Assembly (NCBI GenBank): GCA_009695405.1 | Contig: SIAZ01000208.1 | Location: forward strand, 1-6,290 | Direction of reading: 5' to 3' | Length of the DNA: 6,290 nt | DNA from: Pedosphaera sp. | Lineage (GTDB): Bacteria > Verrucomicrobiota > Verrucomicrobiia > Limisphaerales > UBA9464 | Part shown: piece by piece, positions 1-5,070 of the stretch | How the letters are laid out: each line of letters starts with the position of its first letter | Position numbering within the stretch: position 1 is the first letter of the stretch | Program-made: the position numbers and the translations under genes | Notes under the pieces: generated by a model | Databases searched by the model: none | The model's input: the letters and a program-made list of their open reading frames with translations, nothing else | What the model was told of the DNA's origin: nothing

Positions 1-121
1 GCTCCTCAATCCATCTCCGTAACCACTCCACTTCCTCAGATCCCATCCGTCGCCCTTGCAATACTAGTTCTTTAAGCACGCCCTGCTTTATGAGCTCTTT
101 GCCACCGGTAGTCCAGCTCAT
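1..121 (-). CDS. Transposase-like protein, DUF4338/DruA-type N-terminus (5' partial)
   Basis: Reading leftward from an ATG at 121, a frame stays open for 40 codons to the window edge, so only the N-terminus is present. An in-frame TGA lies directly before the ATG, so the frame cannot extend further upstream. The readable part ends in GRRMGSEEVEWLRRWIEE. A basic patch followed by 'G-x-E-[ED]-[VI]-x-x-[IL]-R-x-[WL]-I' is, from memory, how DUF4338 proteins begin. These include transposase-like proteins common in Planctomycetes and Verrucomicrobia, and the DruA subunit of Druantia. The conserved core and any catalytic residues lie outside the window, so function cannot be judged. It is divergent from rplU with about 110 bp between the start codons. 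A chance frame is possible, but the charged-amphipathic composition argues for a real protein. Confidence 0.5.
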   Translation of the reverse strand, partial: MSWTTGGKELIKQGVLKELVLQGRRMGSEEVEWLRRWIEE

Positions 122-147
122 TCACCGACAACTTGTGAATGCACCGG

Positions 148-175
148 TTTAAACATTGCAGAAAAATGGTATCTT
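148..175 (+). promoter_or_regulatory. Candidate extended -10 promoter for rplU-rpmA
   Basis: TTTAAA (148-153) as a weak -35, a 16-nt spacer, then TATCTT (170-175) preceded by TG at 167-168, an extended -10 arrangement. Transcription would start near 182 and leave a leader of about 50 nt containing the hairpin before rplU. This is a sigma-70-style guess by eye; it competes with the TTGACA candidate at 174-179. Confidence 0.3.
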
Positions 176-203
176 GACACCTCGACCCCGAGTGTGGTCT
201 CTT
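174..203 (+). promoter_or_regulatory. Alternative rplU promoter with consensus -35
   Basis: A perfect TTGACA (174-179) lies 51 nt before the rplU start. The best -10 at acceptable spacing is TCTCTT (198-203, 18-nt spacer), which matches TATAAT at only three positions. If used, transcription would begin near 210, inside the hairpin at 206-226, so that hairpin could then not form in the RNA. An imperfect palindrome (arms 178-184 and 189-196, loop ACCC, one bulged T) overlaps the spacer. Confidence 0.3.
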
Positions 204-205
204 CC

Positions 206-230
206 AACTCCCGTTTCGGGAAAGTTTTTT
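206..230 (+). promoter_or_regulatory. Terminator-like hairpin abutting the rplU start codon
   Basis: AACTCCCG (206-213), loop TTT, CGGGA (217-221), two bulged A residues and GTT (224-226) form a stem-loop. It is followed by Ts that run directly into the ATG at 231 (225-230 are all T). There is no Shine-Dalgarno sequence; the only purine-rich stretch, GGGAAAG (218-224), is part of the stem. The arrangement could attenuate transcription or limit initiation of rplU. Regulatory leaders for L21 operons are known in some Firmicutes, but similarity to those is not claimed here. Confidence 0.35.
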
Positions 231-542
231 ATGTACGCTGTTTTGGAGACTGGCGGTAAGCAATACCGCGTGACCCCAGGCGAGACGCTCGATATCGAGC
301 GTCTCGCCCTTGATGCTGGGCAATCTCACACCTTTGACCGAGTTCTCTTGGTCAGTAAGGACGATGTTGTTACGGTAGGATCCCCCTTAGTGGCAGGTGC
401 CTCAGTGAAGGTAGACATTCTCACCCACAAACGTGGCGTGAAAGTGATTGCCTTCAAGATGCGCCGCCGCAAAGGATATCATCGCAAGGTCGGTCATCGT
501 CAGGAATTGACGGTTATCAAGGTCACAGAAATTACCGCTTAA
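231..542 (+). CDS. rplU: Large-subunit ribosomal protein bL21
   Basis: L21 binds 23S rRNA and is part of the 50S subunit. The product is 103 residues, the same length as E. coli L21. It opens with the family start MYAVLETGGKQYRV and carries the C-terminal signature KMRRRKGYHRKVGHRQ (about residues 76-91), whose basic residues contact rRNA. The reading frame is open back to 156, but those 25 extra codons have no family counterpart, so the ATG at 231 is chosen. rpmA follows 19 nt after the stop codon, the usual rplU-rpmA pair. No Shine-Dalgarno precedes the start; a hairpin and T-run touch the ATG. Nothing in the protein is unusual. Confidence 0.97.
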   Translation: MYAVLETGGKQYRVTPGETLDIERLALDAGQSHTFDRVLLVSKDDVVTVGSPLVAGASVKVDILTHKRGVKVIAFKMRRRKGYHRKVGHRQELTVIKVTEITA

Positions 543-547
543 TCCCC

Positions 548-553
548 TATAAT
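548..553 (+). promoter_or_regulatory. Perfect -10 hexamer in front of rpmA
   Basis: TATAAT lies in the 19-nt gap between rplU and rpmA and ends 8 nt before the rpmA ATG. No -35 element is visible 16-18 nt upstream. If functional it would give an almost leaderless rpmA transcript, matching the missing Shine-Dalgarno. It may equally be just an A/T-rich unstructured start region inside the operon. Confidence 0.25.
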
Positions 554-561
554 AAAACGTT

Positions 562-846
562 ATGGCCCACAAAAAAGGTCAAGGTAGTTCTAGAAACGGT
601 CGCGACAGCGTCAGCAAGCGACTTGGCGTCAAAGCCTTTGGCTCAGAACTCGTCAGTGCCGGTAGCATTATCGTTCGCCAGAACGGTTCTAAATTTAACG
701 CAGGATTGAACGTCGGTGTCGGCCGCGATTGGACCTTGTTTGCTAAGGCAGACGGTAAGGTCTTGTTCGACAAAGGCGGCCGCCGCGTCAATATCGTTCC
801 CACTCTCGCTCCTGCTGAGGTCGCTAATTCAGTTTCCGCAAATTAA
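562..846 (+). CDS. rpmA: Large-subunit ribosomal protein bL27
   Basis: L27 lies near the peptidyl-transferase centre of the 50S subunit, where its flexible N-terminal tail helps position tRNA. The product has 94 residues and begins MAHKKGQGSSRNGRDS, the standard mature N-terminus, without the cleaved extension found in Firmicutes. The core GSIIVRQNGSKFNAG (34-48) is the L27 signature. The usual RQRG is RQNG here, so a basic residue has become Asn at position 41. GRDWTLFAKADG (54-65) and KGGRRVNIVP (71-80) complete the family pattern. The gene pairs with rplU upstream. A strong intrinsic terminator follows 29 nt after the stop. No Shine-Dalgarno is visible; the gap is A/T-rich with a TATAAT. 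Confidence 0.98.
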   Translation: MAHKKGQGSSRNGRDSVSKRLGVKAFGSELVSAGSIIVRQNGSKFNAGLNVGVGRDWTLFAKADGKVLFDKGGRRVNIVPTLAPAEVANSVSAN

Positions 847-870
847 GACCTCTGGGTTTTCCCTCTGGTC
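847..870 (+). other. Imperfect stem-loop before the rpmA terminator
   Basis: Directly after the rpmA stop codon, GACC (847-850) pairs with GGTC (867-870) and GGG (854-856) pairs with CCC (861-863), with a symmetric TCT/TCT internal loop and a TTTT apical loop. It could protect the rpmA mRNA 3' end or assist termination. Energies were not computed. Confidence 0.4.
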
Positions 871-875
871 CACTG

Positions 876-907
876 GGCGAGGCGTGGTGCCTCGCCTTTT
901 TCTTTTT
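876..907 (+). terminator. Rho-independent terminator between rpmA and obgE
   Basis: A perfect 8-bp G/C-rich stem, GGCGAGGC (876-883) with GCCTCGCC (889-896), loop GTGGT, is followed by TTTTTCTTTTT (897-907). This is a textbook intrinsic terminator on the plus strand. It ends only 16 nt before the obgE ATG, so obgE expression depends on readthrough or on a promoter overlapping this region. Confidence 0.9.
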
Positions 908-923
908 ATCTGACAGGCTTCTC

Positions 924-2108
924 ATGTTCGTCGACGAAATCAAGGTGTTTGCCCGTGCAGGTCACGGTGGCAAGGGTGCGGTGGCCTTCCATCGTGAGGC
1001 TTATGTGCCCAAGGGTGGCCCCAGTGGAGGTAATGGCGGACGTGGCGGTGACGTCATCCTAGAGGCCGATCACGACCTTAATAACCTCATTCAACAGTTC
1101 TTTGTCTCTCGACTCTTAGCTCAAGTTGGGCAAGGTGGGATGGGCAAAGGAATGGATGGCAAGGCGGGCAAAGATTTAATTATCAAGGTGCCCTGCGGCA
1201 CCCTCGTATGGAAGCCTGTCAAGCCCCCTGAATTACCTCAAGGGGTCACAAGCTCGGAGGAAGACGAGGAGGATTTAATCCCCTTGCCCAAATCCAAGCG
1301 ACAAGTCATCCGAGCTTCAGGAAATATTCAGGCCGTAGAGATTGATTTGGGGGCCGGAACCGTGGGCGGAACAGCGCGGCAACGCACCGAGAAAGGGGAA
1401 TTAGTGTGTGACCTCACTGAGAATGGTCAGCGCTTTATCCTCTGCAAAGGTGGGCGGGGCGGATTGGGAAACCGAAATTTTGCGACATCCATTCGACAAG
1501 CTCCGAGATTTGCTCAACCCGGCGAAGTAGGCGAAGAAGGCGATTTTCTCTTTGAATTGAGAATGGTCGCCGAGGTGGGTTTGGTCGGCTATCCCAATGC
1601 TGGGAAATCGACCCTCTTGACCGCAGTCTCTCATGCTCGCCCAAAAATTGCGGCTTATCCCTTCACGACACTCACGCCTCAAGTCGGTATTTTGGAGTAT
1701 CCTGATTTTGCTCGTTTAACCCTCTGCGACGTACCGGGACTAATTGCTGGGGCTCACGAAAATATCGGATTAGGGCAAGCGTTCCTCCGCCACATTGCGC
1801 GCTGTAAAGTATTAGTCATTCTGTTAGATATGGCTGGGACTGATAACCGCGCCCCGTGGGATGATTATAAGAGCCTCTTGGAGGAGTTAGAACTGTACGA
1901 TCCAGAATTATTAGGTCGCCCACGATTGGTGGTCTCTAATAAAATTGATGAACCACAGGCTTTGGTGAATCTAAAAACCTTTAAACGGAAAATTCCAAAG
2001 ACATCTATCCTATCAATTTCGGCAGCCTTCGACCAAGGAATACCGGAGTTTCGTCAACGTATTCGTGAGATGGTAGAAACGGCGGAACCGGGGAGTGTGC
2101 GCCCCTAA
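924..2108 (+). CDS. obgE: Obg-family GTPase ObgE (50S assembly / stress)
   Basis: Obg is an essential P-loop GTPase that binds the 50S subunit, acts in its late assembly and links translation to nutrient stress. The glycine-rich Obg domain occupies about residues 1-212 (GHGGKG, KGGPSGGNGGRGGD, QGGMGKGMDGKAGKD, KGGRGGLGNRNF). The G domain follows: G1 GYPNAGKST (222-230), G2 threonines in YPFTTL (245-250), G3 DVPG (269-272), G4 NKID (339-342), G5 SAA (366-368). All GTP-binding residues are present. There is no separate C-terminal OCT domain. Between PCGTLVW and GELVCDLTENGQ (about 98-157) lie roughly 60 residues where E. coli has about six; the insert contains SSEEDEED. That insert explains why the protein reaches 394 residues without a C-terminal domain. 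The start gives the canonical MFVDEIKVFARAG; only a weak AGG lies upstream. Confidence 0.98.
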   Translation: MFVDEIKVFARAGHGGKGAVAFHREAYVPKGGPSGGNGGRGGDVILEADHDLNNLIQQFFVSRLLAQVGQGGMGKGMDGKAGKDLIIKVPCGTLVWKPVKPPELPQGVTSSEEDEEDLIPLPKSKRQVIRASGNIQAVEIDLGAGTVGGTARQRTEKGELVCDLTENGQRFILCKGGRGGLGNRNFATSIRQAPRFAQPGEVGEEGDFLFELRMVAEVGLVGYPNAGKSTLLTAVSHARPKIAAYPFTTLTPQVGILEYPDFARLTLCDVPGLIAGAHENIGLGQAFLRHIARCKVLVILLDMAGTDNRAPWDDYKSLLEELELYDPELLGRPRLVVSNKIDEPQALVNLKTFKRKIPKTSILSISAAFDQGIPEFRQRIREMVETAEPGSVRP

Positions 2109-2207
2109 TCGCTTTGGATTTATTTCACTGATACTATCCAGATGGGGGCACTAGACGTGTATTGACGCTTGGTGTCCGGTGGAGGTTTTCTTTAACCTGT
2201 TACCGCT
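2109..2207 (+). promoter_or_regulatory. Spacer with a weak candidate promoter for the exonuclease gene
   Basis: This 99-nt gap has no clear terminator for obgE. It holds TTGACG (2162-2167), a good -35, but the best -10 at 18 nt (TTTTCT, 2186-2191) is poor. A TAACCT (2193-2198) lies 9 nt before the ATG and could serve as the -10 of a near-leaderless transcript. GGAGG (2181-2185) resembles a Shine-Dalgarno but is 22 nt from the start, too far to act normally. Confidence 0.25.
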
Positions 2208-2933
2208 ATGCCTCGCCTTGTTTTTGATATCGAAACGTCGGCTGTTGGATTGGAAAACTTTGATTCCATCCAGCAGGAGTACTTATTCCGTGAGGCGGAA
2301 CGTCAACCGACTTCGGAGGATCATTCCCGCAAAAAGGCCGAAATTTTTCAACAGTTTAGCCTTTGGCCTTTTACCGCTCAGGTGGTCTGTATCGCTATGA
2401 TCAATGCCGATTCTGGCAAAGGCCAAGTGCTGTATCAGGCTGATGATTTCGACGAGGACTCCCTCGAAACAGCAGGAGACGCTGTGGAATTTGCGCCCCA
2501 AGTGGATGAAGTCGAATTACTGACCGCCTTCTGGGATGTCGCAAAAAAATACGATTCAATTGTGACCTTTAATGGTCGAGGATTTGATGTTCCCTTTCTT
2601 TACTTGCGATCCGCGCTCCTCAATGTGCCGATCACCCGAAAAGATTGGCTCGGCTATTGCTACCAGACCGAGCCACATTGTGATCTAGCGGAACAATTTT
2701 CTTTCTACAATGTGAGTGGTCGCGAAGGCGCAGCGCGGAAGTTTAATCTCGATTTTTACTGCAAAGCTTTCGGTATTCCTTCGCCTAAGGAAATGGGGAT
2801 TACCGGCATGGATATTAGTGCCTTATTAGCCGATGGGCGTCATCGAGATATTGCCGATTATTGTCTGCGAGATGTGGTCGCCACCGTCGAACTATATCGG
2901 ATATGGCGCGAGCGTTTGATGGGTATCAAATAA
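2208..2933 (+). CDS. Predicted 3'-5' exonuclease, PolB-exonuclease-like (DEDDy)
   Basis: A 241-residue stand-alone exonuclease of the RNase H fold, related to the proofreading domain of family B DNA polymerases (DNA_pol_B_exo2 type). The metal-binding and catalytic motifs are visible: ExoI FDIET (Asp7, Glu9), ExoII FNGRGFD (121-127, Asp127) and ExoIII DYCLRD (217-222) with Tyr218 and Asp222, which makes it DEDDy. No polymerase domain, signal peptide or membrane segment is present, so it should be cytoplasmic. The expected activity is two-metal removal of nucleotides from 3' ends; the substrate (DNA or RNA) cannot be told. The ATG at 2208 places ExoI right at the N-terminus, as in the family. 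It converges with the ligase gene; 30 nt separate the two stop codons and no bidirectional terminator is apparent there. Confidence 0.9.
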   Translation: MPRLVFDIETSAVGLENFDSIQQEYLFREAERQPTSEDHSRKKAEIFQQFSLWPFTAQVVCIAMINADSGKGQVLYQADDFDEDSLETAGDAVEFAPQVDEVELLTAFWDVAKKYDSIVTFNGRGFDVPFLYLRSALLNVPITRKDWLGYCYQTEPHCDLAEQFSFYNVSGREGAARKFNLDFYCKAFGIPSPKEMGITGMDISALLADGRHRDIADYCLRDVVATVELYRIWRERLMGIK

Positions 2934-2963
2934 GGATCGTCGCGCCTCAGTCGAGCCCCACCA

Positions 2964-4226
2964 TTAGCCTATCGTCTGCCAACGGCGGGCTTTCAGTTCG
3001 AAACGCGGTAGAGAACCGTGAATGACGGGCACAACAGTAACCCGAAGCGCGAGCGAATACTGAACGCACTGAGCCACAGCAAGGGCGACGGAAGTGTCTC
3101 CCTCAAGTTCAATCGAGAGTTCGATCAGGCTGGCTCGTCGATCAACCGTGACCCGATATTCAGCGGTACCTTCGACCTTACGTATTAAGGCATCCAAGGC
3201 TGAGGGATAAACATTGACCCCACGGACCACCACCATGTCATCGACCCGTCCAAGAATACCGCCTTCCAAGACCTGATGCCCCTGAAAATGTCGCCTTAGG
3301 ACAAGATCCCCAGTGCGGTAGCGAATCAGAGGAGAACCGAAGCGGCGAAGGGTGGTGAGGACAAGTTCACCCAACTGACCTTCAATGACAGGTCGAGTGG
3401 TTAGCGGGTCGATGACTTCGACAAAAAAACTCCGCTCGAGAATCAGTAAATCGCCAGGACTCTTTGGGTTCTCGTAGGTGACCGGCCCCGTTTCAGTCAT
3501 GCCATGGTGATCAAACACTCGCGCTCCATTCCAAGCCGCGCTGATCTGTTTTCTAACGCTGGGAATACTACCACCGGGTTCTCCCGCGACAACCAGAAGT
3601 CGGACGCGGCCTTGAGTGGGATCCAATCCCAAAGTGCGACTTGTTTCAGCGAGATGAAGGGCGTAACTGGGAGTGCAACAGAGGACAGTGCAACTATGCT
3701 CGAGAAGAACTCGAACTCGTTGAGCCGAACTCATTCCACCACCCGGAATGGCCAAACAACCCAGTCGTCCGGCGGCTTCGAAAGCGAGCCAAAAGCCCAA
3801 GAACGGACCGAAGCTAAAAGCAAAGAAAATACGATCCTCTCGAGAAATCCCAGCAGCTTTAAAAATTTCCGTCCAATCGTCGGTCATTGCAGACCAACTT
3901 TCCGCAGTATCAAGCCAACGGATCGGGTTCCCGGTGGTGCCACTGGTCTGGTGACAACGGGTGTAGCCTGTTAGCGAGCAAGAAAGATTGCTGCCATAAG
4001 GTGGGTTTGCAGCTTGATCAGCGACCAGTTCAGCCTTGGTGGTCAGGGGGACTCGGGCACTGAAATCATCCAAGGACCTTGGAAGCGGTTGATCGACATA
4101 CTCGGCTAATTTGCCTTGATAAAAGCAATTGGACTTTACGATCGAGCCCAGCAAATCCTGCAAGGCCCGCAGAGGCTCCGCAGCAGTCTCTGAGCAACCC
4201 GATGCACCTAAGTCTATGGATGACAC
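2964..4226 (-). CDS. Phenylacetate-CoA ligase-like adenylate-forming enzyme
   Basis: A member of the ANL superfamily closest to phenylacetate-CoA ligase (PaaK-like): it would activate a carboxylic acid with ATP and pass it to CoA or another thiol. Of 420 residues, visible core motifs are the P-loop TSGTTGNP (94-101), AGEPGG (214-219), FDHHGMTETGP (238-248), YRTGDL (303-308), and the hinge GRVDDMVVVRGVNVYPS (326-342). The C-terminal lobe ends in PRFELKARRW (407-416), where Lys412 is a candidate for the adenylation lysine. Length is typical of PaaK-like proteins (about 420-440). No other paa gene is nearby, so the substrate is unknown and phenylacetate is not implied. It lies 36 nt downstream of the EamA-like gene on the same strand, suggesting co-transcription. 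The start at 4226 lacks a Shine-Dalgarno. Several antisense frames overlap it and look like shadows. Confidence 0.9.
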   Translation of the reverse strand: MSSIDLGASGCSETAAEPLRALQDLLGSIVKSNCFYQGKLAEYVDQPLPRSLDDFSARVPLTTKAELVADQAANPPYGSNLSCSLTGYTRCHQTSGTTGNPIRWLDTAESWSAMTDDWTEIFKAAGISREDRIFFAFSFGPFLGFWLAFEAAGRLGCLAIPGGGMSSAQRVRVLLEHSCTVLCCTPSYALHLAETSRTLGLDPTQGRVRLLVVAGEPGGSIPSVRKQISAAWNGARVFDHHGMTETGPVTYENPKSPGDLLILERSFFVEVIDPLTTRPVIEGQLGELVLTTLRRFGSPLIRYRTGDLVLRRHFQGHQVLEGGILGRVDDMVVVRGVNVYPSALDALIRKVEGTAEYRVTVDRRASLIELSIELEGDTSVALAVAQCVQYSLALRVTVVPVIHGSLPRFELKARRWQTIG

Positions 4227-4262
4227 GTTGAGAGATAGGGCACGGTCGAGCGGTGTCTCAAA

Positions 4263-4826
4263 TCAGTGTTGCAGAGCGACGGGCTTTGCAGGTCCGCCGG
4301 TGTTGGAAGGAGCATATTTGGCAACCATAAAGGCACCTGAAGCGGCGAGGGCACACCCGACTACAAAGGGAACAGGCAGGGCACGAAGTCCTCCTTGGGG
4401 CGGGTGCAGAAGCATAGCAACAAGTGTATTAATAATCGGAGCACCGCCAAAGACAATCGGCATCACCGCGGCAGCGGCGGCACCTTTATAGATAGGAGAG
4501 GCTGCCCCAAGAGCTAGGACCAACGTAAATGCCCCCAGAGCACCGGCAGTACCCGCGATTAAACTCCAGCGAATGCCCTCAGGTGACAAACTCCAATTGG
4601 AACCACGCACCTTGAGTAGGACGGCCGAAACGATTCCGATCAGGGCGTAAGCAATACAAACAAAAAGGAAAGCTTTGAGACTTGCGTGAGGCGCTTCAGA
4701 CCCCATGGGCATGTAGCCTCGTGCCTTGTGGAGGATCACGCCATAGACACCCCAAGAAAGAACGGTAAGCAGTGCAAAATAGAGCCAAGTGTTGCCGGGT
4801 CCGGCGGTGACAGGTGCAGAATTCAT
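4263..4826 (-). CDS. Half-size EamA/DMT-like integral membrane protein
   Basis: A hydrophobic 187-residue protein with about five predicted membrane spans: roughly 13-33, 51-72, 88-108, 115-140 and 151-171. Gly/Ala-rich helices, and the 'AGTAGALGAFTLVLALG' and 'MPIVFGGAPIINTLVAM' stretches, resemble one repeat of EamA-type transporters of the drug/metabolite superfamily. Full EamA proteins have ten spans in two repeats, so this half-size form would have to act as a dimer, as SMR proteins do. No substrate can be assigned. The N-terminus is short and polar, and the first span starts soon after the ATG, which supports the start at 4826. There is no Shine-Dalgarno, and the candidate promoter lies so close that the mRNA may be nearly leaderless. 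The gene heads a probable two-gene operon with the CoA-ligase-like enzyme. Family recognition is from memory. Confidence 0.75.
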   Translation of the reverse strand: MNSAPVTAGPGNTWLYFALLTVLSWGVYGVILHKARGYMPMGSEAPHASLKAFLFVCIAYALIGIVSAVLLKVRGSNWSLSPEGIRWSLIAGTAGALGAFTLVLALGAASPIYKGAAAAAVMPIVFGGAPIINTLVAMLLHPPQGGLRALPVPFVVGCALAASGAFMVAKYAPSNTGGPAKPVALQH

Positions 4827-5070
4827 TTGCGTGGTAAGTCTATCTCAAATGCTGAGATTGTCATTAACCGAGAGTTCTTCCTTTTATTTTCCTCGTTGCC
4901 TTATCGGCCGCCTTTCTTTTGAAAAAGAACTCATCCTCCTTTCGCCAGTCAACAATTCATTACTCACCCAAAAAGGTTCGGTGAAAACCATTTCTCGGCT
5001 TCGTTTTCGCATCAATCCAGTAGACTCAACTTCGATAACCCCTCACTTTCAGTCCGATTTAACCTTAATT
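4827..5070. other. Divergent intergenic region, EamA-like gene / protease
   Basis: These 244 bp separate the divergent starts at 4826 (minus) and 5071 (plus). The left end holds the candidate promoter and palindrome for the minus-strand gene. An A/T-rich inverted repeat, TTCTTTT (4914-4920) and AAAAGAA (4923-4929), lies near the middle. On the plus strand a TAGACT (5021-5026) resembles a -10 but has no convincing -35, and TAACCT (5060-5065) lies 5 nt before the protease ATG. The plus-strand frame is open across the region but shows no protein-like composition before 5071. Confidence 0.4.
4837..4864 (-). promoter_or_regulatory. Promoter of the EamA-like / CoA-ligase operon with internal palindrome
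   Basis: On the minus strand: ATGACA (4864-4859; 5 of 6 matches to the -35), a 16-nt spacer, then TAGACT (4842-4837; 4 of 6 matches to the -10). Ten nucleotides separate the -10 from the ATG at 4826, so transcription should start about 3-4 nt before the start codon. A perfect 6-bp inverted repeat, ATCTCA (4842-4847) / TGAGAT (4853-4858) with a 5-nt centre, fills the spacer almost exactly. That is a good place for a dimeric repressor or a spacer-distorting activator. Confidence 0.4.

Noticed and set aside
1..121. A Druantia anti-phage system at the left edge
   Set aside because: Only 40 residues of one DruA-like protein are visible and no partner gene is present; a transposase-like origin is at least as likely.
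156..230. 25-codon N-terminal extension of L21 in the same frame
   Set aside because: It overlaps the promoter and hairpin region, has no counterpart in L21 proteins, and the ATG at 231 gives exactly the family's N-terminus and length.
72..329. 85-codon minus-strand frame across the rplU start
   Set aside because: It covers the rplU leader and codons in antisense and overlaps the better-supported DUF4338-like frame; no protein-like motif.
3504..3974. 156-codon plus-strand frame antisense to the CoA-ligase-like gene
   Set aside because: Ser/Thr-rich low-complexity composition with no motif, lying wholly within a gene whose family motifs are clear; it is a shadow frame.
4129..4491. 120-codon plus-strand frame spanning the ligase / EamA-like junction
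   Set aside because: It is antisense to both real genes and reads like the complement of their Ala/Gly codons; no family resemblance.
4789..5070. Upstream extension of the protease N-terminus
   Set aside because: It would overlap the divergent EamA-like gene and its promoter, and would bury the signal peptide that starts at 5071.
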